Assembly: GCA_009663005.1 (NCBI GenBank)
Contig: VIGQ01000721.1
Span: 1 to 20,000 of the forward strand
DNA: 20,000 nt
DNA from: Actinidia chinensis
Lineage: Eukaryota > Streptophyta > Magnoliopsida > Ericales > Actinidiaceae
Direction of reading: 5' to 3'
Position numbers and translations under genes: made by a program. The notes under the pieces were generated by a model. It worked only from the letters and a program-made list of their open reading frames with translations. It made no database searches and was not told the DNA's origin. Shown here in pieces: positions 7,861 to 18,029 of this stretch; positions within the stretch are counted from its first letter, which is position 1; each line of letters begins with the position of its first letter.

Positions 7861-9300
7861 ACTTCCCAGGATGACTTTTTGTTGCAAACTCAGCTAGTCT
7901 GCTAATTATGCATTACCCTATGGTTCGGCGGTTCGGCCCCAGTCAAAGCTGTAGCGGGGATGGCCCGATTGGAAGCGGTTGCAACGGTGGCTGAACATCT
8001 TAGAGCAAAATGGGTTTATTCTTGATCAGTAATGTGATTACGTTTTCTACACAGCACCACACACAACATATGAATTGCTAGTGAAGTTATTCAATATACC
8101 TCAGGTACATTGTGTGGACTGATATTTTGCCTGTGTCTAGGGTGTGACACAATAGAAGTGATTTCATCACACCCTATGGTGTGTCCATAGAACAATTTTC
8201 ACATTCACCAATTCCACCATATAGTGTGGGCAACCAACAATTTTGTCCATATGGTTTGTCATACTATATCGGCTGTTTCCCCAACAGAGCCGGCTGCTTT
8301 TTCACCCCTTTCATGAACACGCCAGTATTTTTCTTTATTACAGATTTTGTCATAGAGTAAAATTACCATTTAGGAACCTAAATCATTTTTCTTCTTTATT
8401 CCCCCACCACCCACCATCCCAGTGCGCAGACTAGGCGATGGACGTGGGAACTGGCCAGAAATGGGATAGAATTGCAGGGAGGTGGGGAAGGTGTTCCGGA
8501 AGCAGGGAAGGGGCTGGTCTTGGGGTGGCAGTTGGCTGTGGGGTGGCTAGAGTTTTAGGAGGTGGGGAAGTTAGATCTTTTATTTTTTTCACAATGCTTT
8601 AGAAGAAGAAACTCACTAGGTACAAATAAATTCTAGCTTCTAGGAGATTGAAATCCACTTTTTTTCCCCAAATGTTTAATTAAATTCAAGTACACCTAAT
8701 AATAACAAATATGGGACATCCCAATAACTTAAATATTCATTTGTGTCTATGTACTTTGTACATAACTTTGAATGAATCCTATTTTCCTAAGATTTGGGTA
8801 TGATTTCTAATGATTTCAAAATGAAGTAAATTAAATAATCATGTGGTTAATTAAGAAGTATCTAAGATCAACCTAATCTTGATGGTTGGCGGCAGGGTGG
8901 TTCATTACTAAGAGGAAGATACACAATGAGCTAATTGGACCCTCGACTGGCGCATAATTACGTAGACAGAAGCAGAGTGCATGGTTTCATGCGCCATGTT
9001 ATTATCTCGCCTGACCCTGAACGAAGGCCATGCGTATCTAAGGTGATAACTTTAGCTCCTATTGCCACAACCCCCCTATGACTAGCAATTCTCATGTACT
9101 CTTCGATCTCCTTCCAACTCCTGGATAATTATTCTGCAGATCTTGAAAATATGGAAGGATATTTACCAAATTATGCAGTTCTCGTGATCATTGGACAATG
9201 AAGAGCTTTTTATCCAAAGAAAATAGTGAATACTGGTTTACTACAAATGGACCGAGTACAAGCGCTGGATAGTAGCCCTTATTCACATCGTTTTGCAATC
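7861..9300. other. Spacer with inverted repeats and a G-rich block, no gene recognised
   Basis: No protein-like frame was recognised. The notable items are short palindromes at 8139-8190 and a block of G-runs at 8463-8567. From 8580 the sequence returns to ordinary AT-rich DNA. Confidence 0.55.
8477..8543 (+). other. G-run cluster with G-quadruplex potential
   Basis: Runs of three or more G occur at 8477-8479, 8484-8487, 8505-8507, 8510-8513, 8522-8525 and 8540-8543, with further runs at 8463-8465 and 8564-8567. Four runs with loops of 2-17 bases can be chosen in several ways, so quadruplex formation on the plus strand is possible. Its biological role is not known. Confidence 0.5.
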
Positions 9301-10239
9301 ACTTCACTGTAGAAGATGGAGGTCAGTTCACCAACAAAGAGCGGGGTCGAAAGATGGATTCGAGTCAACACACCTTCAACAGATATAGATGTGAAAACAG
9401 TGTGTTTGGATACGGAATCCATCTGCGCGATCGTTATCAAGATTAGCAGGAACATTTACAAGGTGTCATCTTGAAATTTCACAAAAACCAACATGTAAAC
9501 TGCAAAGATAAGGGGATTTTTTTTCCCTAGGCATGAATAAACAATTAGTTTGGAAGTTCAAGGCAAAATTAGCACCAGTAACTGTCATTGCTAGATTCTG
9601 AGTGTGGTCTACCAAATGTATATGAATTCTTAGTTCTTGTCGAACATATTGCTGATGGATCATGGGCATGATCATGATGCATTTCAGTACCATGTAATTT
9701 ATATTATTTTATTTTCTTTTTGATCGGTTGGCCACTATAATTTAATTTTTCGTGCTTTAGCCTCGTTTTATTTTCCAAGTTGTTAAAAATTCTTCACTGC
9801 TATCGATAAGAGCACGATTTCAGGCTATTAGAATGGTGGCATGGTTTTACATTGTGAGGTTTTAAAAACATAAGCTAATAGTTGACGGATGCGGAATGAA
9901 ATTGATTCAAATCAGAGACAATTAAAACACAAAATATACATATTATGCGCAGTGCCTAAATTTTCAAAAAAAAAAAACACATAATAATCCTGTGCTGACA
10001 GGTGGAACTTTAGGTCGTCCAATAGTTTCTTGCTACCAATTTGGCAATATTTTCTGGCTAAGCTTTGTGTAGTAAACTCACATATCGTATGAAAATTCCA
10101 ATCAAGAAAATTACATTGAAAAATGCCAGGACCGAAAAAGCAAACATGATACGCAAGGTTTATGTGGAACCTATGTTTCTGCAACTACTCAAGAGCGGAT
10201 AAGCATTAGAAACCTAATTGAACCAATGAGCAATTTGAA

Positions 10240-10271
10240 GAAAAAAATTAAAAAGAAAAAAAAAAAAAAAA
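10240..10271. repeat. A-rich tract (poly-T on the minus strand)
   Basis: Nearly pure A with two short interruptions. On the minus strand it follows GGTATT, so it could be the T-rich start of an intron behind the candidate exon at 10274-10348, or a simple homopolymer. Confidence 0.8.
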
Positions 10272-10273
10272 TA

Positions 10274-10348
10274 CCAATGACTGGGTAAAGACGATTGGAG
10301 TTGTTTCCTGTTGAAAGAGGCTTCAAGTTCGTTCAGATTAACGGACAT
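10274..10348 (-). CDS. Possible first exon of an unidentified protein gene (fragment)
   Basis: On the minus strand a leader rich in CTCTCT (about 10349-10400) precedes an ATG at 10348. It opens MSVNLNELEASF and continues for about 24 codons of ordinary composition (NRKQLQSSLPSHW). A G|GTATT donor-like site and a long T-run, as at a plant intron, follow. The reading frame without splicing becomes poly-Phe, which supports an exon end here. I could not find a convincing continuation: acceptor-like TTGCAG (near 10183) and ATTAG sites both lead to early stops. The family is not recognised. It may be a broken gene, a gene with local sequence errors, or chance. Confidence 0.25.
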
Positions 10349-10704
10349 GGGAAGAGAGAGACAGAAGGATGAGGAGTGAGAGATGAGAGAGAGATGAATT
10401 TGATACGAGTACCCGTTAGGGGGCGGATTTGAGTCATTTAGCAACCTGTAAACAAAACTTTGGAATAGTTTAGGGCTACAAAGAGATAGTCAATAGTTTT
10501 AAGGCCGACGTAAACGAATGGGTATAGGTGTGGGTTAAAAGTGAAGGTAATCCTTTCGAATATAATATTAAGGAAGAACTACAATAAAAGAATTTGAAAA
10601 TCAAGTACTGCGAAGAGAGTGTTGATTTTTTAATTAAAAAATTATGTGCATAAAAAATTTAGTATTGAATAAAAAAACTTGTTATGTAACAAAAGTTATA
10701 TACG

Positions 10705-10726
10705 ATATATATATATATATATATAT
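10705..10726. repeat. (AT)n microsatellite
   Basis: About eleven AT units without interruption, flanked by TATACG on the left and TTTAAA on the right. Confidence 0.9.
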
Positions 10727-10729
10727 TTA

Positions 10730-13700
10730 AAAGTTTATCCTCATTTTTTGGAAAATAAGGGGGGGTTGGTGAGTTTACTGTGGCCGTGCGATGGTGGGTG
10801 GGGTGTAGAGGTAATGCTAGTGTAATCTCTCCTTTCGGTAATGACAATTATGGAGCAACGATAGTAGTGATAGAGGCAAAAATGAGATCATTGTTATGGT
10901 GTTGGTTGTTGTTGTGCCGACACAGTATTGGACCGATCCCCACGAGACACAAATCATGACAAGAAAGATAAGATAAAAAACAATAGTAAATTTAACCATT
11001 TATTCCTGCATTTTAAAAAAGTTTCCATTTATATTTTAAGAAGGAAGGCTTTGCCATAAAATTTCAGACATAAAAGAAGCATGTTAAACTTATGGACAAT
11101 TTTAGAGATTAAAGTAAAACTTTAGAAAGATACAAGGACAATCGTAATAACTTACTGCTAAAAGGAATTATTGTGATCTTCAAGCAACTATTCGAAAATA
11201 AACTATTAATTTTAATATAAAAAAAATATGTGAAAACTCACATAACTATTTTCTAGGGGTTAAACAAAACTTTGCGAAAAAAACACGGATCAATAGTGAT
11301 GAATCACCGGCGAAGGGATCATGTAAACTTCATATGGCTCATTTTCTGTTTAAATTAATTATCAATCATGCTAAATGGCCTGCTTTGAAATAAATGTAAA
11401 AAATATAGATTTTGATGATTAAATCAAAACTATAAGGAATCAAAGTGCTCTTTGATAAATCAACATACAGGGCCATTACTGAAACCGTGTCAATTAGGAC
11501 CCATAGACGATCGCGAAAAGTAGGGTTTGCCACCCTTGCACAGTATATCGTGTCCAGTGGAAGAGGGTGGACCACAAACATATGGACTAGGTAAAGAAAC
11601 CGCGTTCGAATCAAAGATTCTCCTGTCAGATTCACAAAGATCATGCCTGAATTCGCAATGGTAATCAGTAATCTTTCCATCTCTCTATGTGTTAATGTTC
11701 GAATTTCGTGTTTTTCGAGTCTTGCTTGTGAAATATGGGTTTGAATGATCCACAGGGAGCAGTGCAATTAAAATTTCTTAAATAGTGATTTTTCGTGGAC
11801 AAGTATAGTTTTTAAGGTAATACAATCACAAACCCCCCCCTGGCGATTTTCGGTATCTCTATGTCAATTTTTTGATCTGAAAGTTTTATTCGTAAGAAAT
11901 ATAAGTTGAAATAATTGGGGGTTGTTTCTAGGGTAGTGGAATTCAGTTCCTCGTGGTCTAGACATCACAAATGGAGTGGGGGCAGTAGATTAGTTAAAAT
12001 TGACGTACTTTTGACATGGATGATGCTAACGAAGGTAGGAGTAGGAGTTTCATCAAGGGCTGATATGGTCTAGGGGAAAAAACATGCTAACATCCTGCTG
12101 TTTGAAAAATGTTATAGTTATAAACACTAAGCAGAATATTTGTTGAATTCATATGCGGTGGGTACCTTACTAAGGCGCCAATTGATGTGTGGTAGGTCAT
12201 CTATGGAAATGGCAATTTTGGAAATGTTTAGTATCTACGGATTGGTAAGAATTTAGAGAAAATGGACAAATTCAAAGAAACTAATCAAATATGACCAAAC
12301 ACATTTCTCAACCCCCGCAATTTTTATTGTTGTATTTTTCAAACTTTATGTGTGATTTTGTTTTTTACTACCTTGGTTCCTTTTGTCGATTTTTTTTGAG
12401 TTTATAGCTCGATGAGCAGGGGGTTGTAAAATAATTGTAGGAGTTTCTAATCAAATTCGAATCTGAATCCCAAAATTGGAAATTCAAGCGTTGTGCCTCT
12501 AGAAGGTGTTCGTCTTAGCTTGGATGATGCGGTTGTTGTAGTACTGCACGTCGAATTAGATGCTGTTTTTCCTATTGCTGTTTTGTATGGCCCTCTTGGT
12601 TTTTATGTCGATTGCTCACTAGATGTTGGGTGTCTATGGTTTTCTCCAACAATGCCACACGTGCTCGTAATCCACACCATACTCCTTTTTTTTCTTCTCA
12701 AACCGACAAACTCAAAACCCGTCTCAATGTTAATGGTAGTTTTGACTGTGATACGTCCTCTGCTAGATGGCGACTAGAAAAAACTATCGAGATTTCTGAT
12801 ATCAGTTAGAAAAACCGTTGTAATCGTTGATTGCTCTCGACACGTATATACCACCCCTATCAATCTCTTATCTTGCTAGAAAAACCAAAGGTGTCAAACC
12901 AGTTACACGGGAACCAAATCAAATCCATAGCCCTGAATTGCAACATCATTCCCTCTTCTATCCCCAAAATATACGCAACTGCTTCAAAGTCCAACGACAT
13001 AGCTTGTTGGTCTCAATCACTGCTGTTTAATGATGATCGGTTAATGTGGGTTTTGGCGGATGACGACCATGTGGAATTAGGTATATTGCCATCAGCTATC
13101 ACTTTTACTGCGACGCAAGGTTATGCTGGTGAGGATCAACAGAGGGTTGGTGACGTTCTTGAATCGGGCGGCGTCGGTGGTGGTTGGTGGTGTTTTGGGA
13201 TATGGAGCACGAAGCCCACCGTACTTGGCTCTTACCCCCACCACGAAGACCCGATACAAACTATATCCCAAGGAACAACACGTGTTGTTATACGGTGTTT
13301 GTTGTGTCTGGCATTAGAAGCAGCTCAGATCTGTAAGTCTACGAGAATCCATAGGCTAATGGTGACATATGATGCACACATGGATATGGTAATGGTTTGG
13401 GGTTAGTTGTAAGATAGTGGCAATTTATAAGTATTTACCCCATGATATGTTTATTGTTCGTGTTTGCTACCCATAGTGATGAGAGATACGATCTGTGTGT
13501 TAATTTGTTTATTTGTCGGGTTGAGTGTTGAGGGGGGGCGATATTGATAGTAGTGTGGCCTTAGGCCCGGTGGTTGACAGGCAGGGGGTTTTAACGGGAA
13601 AAGTAGTAGAGTGGACAATAGTAGTAGAGGAATTCACGTCAGTGCGAGAGGTAGATATCTTCTGAGAGTAAAATTAATTTTATGGGTTTGTTATAAGTAT

Positions 13701-13960
13701 GGAAATAAAGGGTTTGTAAATGTAATTCCATCTGTTGTCTTACCTCGTTAGGAGACACACGACTTGAATAGATCGAGTACATGGCGGGTACTCCGGAGTC
13801 AGACGTACAGAGTTTTTTATTTGGAATTCATTCTCGGGGTGGCTTTGGATGCGTGTAGTCTTAATTTTGAGCCTCTAACGTAAAGTATTATTTGACGATC
13901 CATGATTTTGTTGCTTTATTCTTGGCCAAAGGATAAAGGCACATATGGCAACATTATTGG
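10730..13960. other. Unassigned region with scattered open frames
   Basis: No family was recognised. The longest frames are 133 codons on the minus strand (11366-11767) and 191 codons on the plus strand (12831-13406). Neither shows a domain, signal peptide or conserved motif I can name. The 191-codon frame includes a Gly/Trp-rich stretch from GGTGGTTGGTGG. Homopolymers of C (about 11835) and G (about 13532) occur. Confidence 0.5.
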
Positions 13961-15715
13961 CCAATTATGTGTTGGTCGGGTGTCGAGCTTGGAATCTTCT
14001 ATAGCTTTATCAGGTCTGCTCCCTTGGGTTTGGGTTCACTTTGGACCGATTGTTGTCGCTCCTTTAAGGTAATATCATGCTTGTTCGCGACTAGCATATG
14101 CAGTGTCTTGGGGCCTCCTATGCTATACCTGGTCACCTGTCTTCTCCACTGTGCTTGTGTCCGTTCGTCAGGCTCACGCCCTGCTAGACATTAGGCTCTC
14201 CTCATCTCGACCCTAACTGACACGCCGGCGTTTCTATTCGCTTCGTTCTAACACCTTCTCAGCCCAACGTATTTGTCTGTGTCCGGGTGAGTGACCCCTT
14301 CGGAAATAATTTTGGGACCAGTTGGATTCTAGCGGGTTTGTTGCCTCTGCTGATGGGAGAGATAACTTTCGAAGGCAGACTTTGCGCACAGACTTTTGGC
14401 TGTTGATTGCCTGGTTTTCTAACCATACGCGTCTTTCCATTTTATCCTCTTTGACGTATTCTTGCAGCCCCTTGCCAATGCACGCCCTCTCCTCGGAGAA
14501 GTCATCTAACTATGCATGTGGGTTCAGCTAGTCGATTCGCTCTTAAATTTCTGGTGGTTTTGAAGAAAATTATGATTCTGTGATGGGGGTCCTTTTTTGC
14601 ACTAACAAGGCCAAACTCGGTGATTGTGGAATACAGTTTTGCGTTCTACGGTATTTCCAAAGATCTGGGGTTGCGAAAATATGTGGACCAGAATAGAGAA
14701 TCGGAAATTAACCTCTTTATTTGAGCGCTTTGTCTTCGTGGAGACAATTGGCCGTAGTGAGTATCATTTTGACGGTCTGTTAATCTTCCTTCAGTTGTCC
14801 TTGCACGTTCTAGGCGTCTCAACAGGATTTTGGCCTTGTGATTGCTCCGGGCTTTTGACAGGCACTTTTCTTTTCGTCCGTCCGTTTATTCTTTTCCTTC
14901 TATTCACATTGGCTTCCTCTTTTCTATTGGGGTTTTAGTGTTGCGTGTGTTGCACGCACTTGGCTACAGAGCAGGTGCTTTTTTTGATGGGTTGCGATTT
15001 TTTATGTCATGTGTTACGTTCCCTTTTTTTTGTGAATCACGTGAGACTGGTAGACTGAAGCGCGGTATGGTACCATTACGGTCACTTCCCATACTCGAGA
15101 TCTATTTTGTGCACGCTCTTCATTTTTCTGGCCAGCGCACTTGCTACTCACTGTCGAGGTTGGTCAATCTGTGGTTGTATTTCGTTGTACAGCACAACCA
15201 GTAGTGGCGCCGTCCTTCCTCTCCGCCCCGCGTTTGCCTTTTCTCCGTTTTCTTTCGGACGGTTATCCCCGGTCCCCTGTTGTTCCCCTTCCTTGTGCGT
15301 TTGTGGTGTCTTCCATTCCCCTTTGCGGGGGGTGGACGCGTCTCTGCATAGTGCCACATATGACGGCGGTCCGTAGTACGCCACGAGCTTTATTAGCAGA
15401 CCTGGATGCTGGTAGAAGAATTCTCTATGCCAATTCCTTTTGACTTCGATCTGTGCGGAAAGCTGATGGTGTTCAAAGCGTTCAGTGTGTGCGTGCGCCA
15501 CAACGGCTGAGTCCTCCGATTGCGCCTCTATGACTCCTTGCACGTCATTGGGTACCCTCTGTTTCCCTCCTGCGTTTTATAGTGATCGGCAGTGCCGCCG
15601 TGAGTCTCTTAGTGTTCCTGCTTTCAGATGTAGCGAACACTGTCCGTCGGAACCTCTAGGCCTCCGATCGGCGCTCACCTTGCTCCCTTTGCGGGTGTTT
15701 CCCCCGGTATAGCGG
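13960..15715. other. GC-richer, pyrimidine-rich region, origin unknown
   Basis: Base composition differs from the rest of the window: clearly richer in C and T on the plus strand, with more CG dinucleotides, and with several overlapping plus frames of 75-120 codons plus a 131-codon minus frame (15148-15543). None resembles a protein I know and no frame stays open through the region. It could be a decayed or error-laden coding segment or a fragment of an unrecognised repeat. Confidence 0.4.
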
Positions 15716-16074
15716 ATGAGAAGTTATAAACAAAGGAGGAGGAGACGAAGCAGATAAGAAAGCGAAAATTAGGAGCTGTTTGGGAAGTAAATAACCATTC
15801 ACAAAGTCGAAAGAGCTTCACACGGGGGAGGAGAGGAGAGGAGTTCTTGCAAACGGATGTGATGCCAAGGATTTAGGGAATGAGAGTGCATTTGATCGAA
15901 AGCAAAGAAAAGAAGAAAAGAAAAAGAAGAGATACAAAGGGAAGTTAGGAAAGAAAGATGAAAAGGATTTGTTCTTTATCAAATGGAATCTTTGAGGTTA
16001 AAGCATGGACAAAGCAGAAGGTAGTTAAGAACGCAAGAGAAGCTCTCGGAACGACAATACAAGCGGAATGAAGT

Positions 16075-17520
16075 GTGGGCAAGAAACATATTGAAAAGAA
16101 AAGAAGAAGAAGAGAAGAAAGGGAGAAGAAGGATCAGGAGAGATTGGTGATTTGCAAGGGGGAAGATGGGAAACTACAGTGTAGAAGGGGGAGGAGAGAG
16201 GAGGGGAACTACAGGGGATTATGTAGTGAGAAGGTTGTAAAGAAGAGGAAGCGAGGAAGCGGGACGAAGAAAAAGAGTAAAGATGATTTGGGTTGGGTAA
16301 TGGAGTGCGAAAAAGGAGACATGATGCCAGAGGAACTGCGCACAATGAAAGCACTAGGTTGCAAAAATGGTATTGGAGACAACAAGATAGTATCATTCAA
16401 CTTAGAAAAAAGAAAAAAAAATGGCCGCAAAGGCCATAGAAAAAGAAACAAGATTCTGTTGAAACTGATTTTGAAAATCCTAAACCTAAGTGAAGTCTAA
16501 GAGAAAGTTAGTTTTCTGGTGAGGTTGAGGTTCCCTTCATCTGATGGTCCCAAAGAAGGGCAAAAGAAAAAGAACAGGTAGAGAAGGTAGATGGGAAATT
16601 AGTTGCAAGGTAGAGTGTTCACTGTAAAGATAGATGCGCTCTGAGATGGTTCAAGAGGAGTCTGTATTTCTAACTATATAGAAGATAATGACTTAGGTGA
16701 AGAAGGTTTGCATATGTTCTGCATTGTAGGTCTACCGAAAGTAAAAAAACGTGAAGAATTGTGGAGCTGTTTTACCCCATGGCCGTACCATCTATATATT
16801 ACCGAGCTCATAGTTGTTTGCCAAGGGGTGAGGATTCGGTCATGGATAATGAGGAGCTTGAAACTTAAGAAACATCATGAAGAAACACGGGGCAACAAAT
16901 GGAAGGAGTTGGCTGATACCTTGGCAAAAAAAAAAGAGTTCACTTGAAAGGATACTTGGCGCGAATAAAACTACCAACAGGAAAGAAGAAACGGAATTGG
17001 TCCAGGAGGGTAGTACCTCAGGTTTGTTTGATTAGTGAACCTGGCTTTGAGTTATGAAGGCTTTTGAGGAAAAGAACGACCAAAACAAGCACGGTTCACT
17101 TGTTGAGGGATATATTCAGCGTGGTGCAATAGTGACAAGTGTCGACTCGAATCGATGCAATTGCTGTGGATGAATTGAAAAAAATTGGTTTATTCGCGAT
17201 AACCATCACCTATGGAGCTGAAGGGGGATTGGGCTAAAACTGATGACTATCGTCTACTGATTGCTCTTTTTACTTGGCTGCATGCGCATAGAAGATGTGG
17301 ATTGGGATAATCTTATTGACCATAGGTCTGGAGATGTGTGTTCGCAAGCGCTGGAGCAAATGTCAAAACACTATGGTAAACATGGGACCAAGTCATTTGT
17401 GAAAAGTTGAAATTCGCTCAAAACGATATTGCCCAGATATACTTGAAGCGAGGAGAGAGAGGCCCTGGGATAGCAAACCCGCTGTTTCTGACTATCATAA
17501 TACCTGATTGGAATTCCTGA
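16075..17520 (+). pseudogene. Broken Myb-type RNA polymerase I termination factor-like gene (TTF-I/Reb1/DMTF1-like)
   Basis: Family members bind DNA through Myb/SANT repeats and have a Lys-rich N-terminal part. In plants they are usually annotated as RNA polymerase I termination factor or cyclin-D-binding Myb-like; direct functional proof is limited. Here a Lys/Arg/Glu-rich stretch (16075-16440) is followed by SSDGPKEG-like sequence (about 16536), EMVQE (16643), EEGLHM (about 16700), then RGNKWKELADTLAKKK and KDTW (16891-16959), the typical Trp spacing of a Myb repeat. DWAKTDDYRLLIALFT (17227-17274), IEDVDWDNLIDHRSGDVC (17288-17341) and RYCPDILEA (17424-17450) follow in the family order. These last three lie in three different frames, and in-frame stops occur (for example after 16944). 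No intron-sized gap separates the recognised pieces. Either the gene is dead or the assembly carries many small indels. The exact N-terminus is not determinable. Confidence 0.75.
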
Positions 17521-18022
17521 AGGGGCAACTGCTGTTACAATTTGAGGACGTAAAAAGGGTATTTGTGATGGAAAGGTATTGGCGACCTGCAAAAGCTTTG
17601 TAATGGAAGAGAAGTGGTTGTGGTTGACAATCTCTTGTTCGGTGGGACATATTTTTAAAACTTCTTTGAATGGATGGGAGGTGATTGCAGGGAACTTGAC
17701 TTAACAGAGGGAATCCTTTGTAGCTGAGTGAAGTTTTGAAGTTTGTCAACGGAAATTCTAAATTTCTCATCAGGAGCCATGTTTTTCTACTCCGCTTCCA
17801 TGTTGGGCCCAATAAGTTATCTTGAAGGAAACTTCCGACTATTTAGATTGGAGTTGTCATTATTTTTCCTGGTTTGTCTGTAGAGCGAGGTGTTGTGTGT
17901 TTAAGAGGACCTGGATTATAAAGCACTTATGTGATGCCTTCCCTGCCATTTGCACATTTTTACTGTTTCTTGATTGGAAATGGAGCAGTCTTTGTGGAAT
18001 GTACGTACATTGAAATTTTATT
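17521..18022 (+). other. Probable 3' continuation or 3' UTR of the Myb-like locus
   Basis: After the last recognised residues (about 17500) I see no further family motif. The stretch is ordinary AT-rich sequence leading to a polyadenylation-like signal. It could hold the poorly conserved C-terminus, a 3' UTR, or an intron. Confidence 0.35.
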
Positions 18023-18028
18023 AATAAA
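18023..18028 (+). promoter_or_regulatory. AATAAA polyadenylation-like signal
   Basis: A canonical AATAAA lies downstream of the Myb-like locus on the same strand. The hexamer is frequent in AT-rich DNA, so assignment rests on position only. Confidence 0.35.
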
Positions 18029-18029
18029 A

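Noticed and set aside
16025..16451. Minus-strand frames of 123 and 80 codons rich in Phe/Ser/Leu
   Set aside because: They are antisense shadows of the purine-rich Lys/Arg-coding strand of the Myb-like locus.
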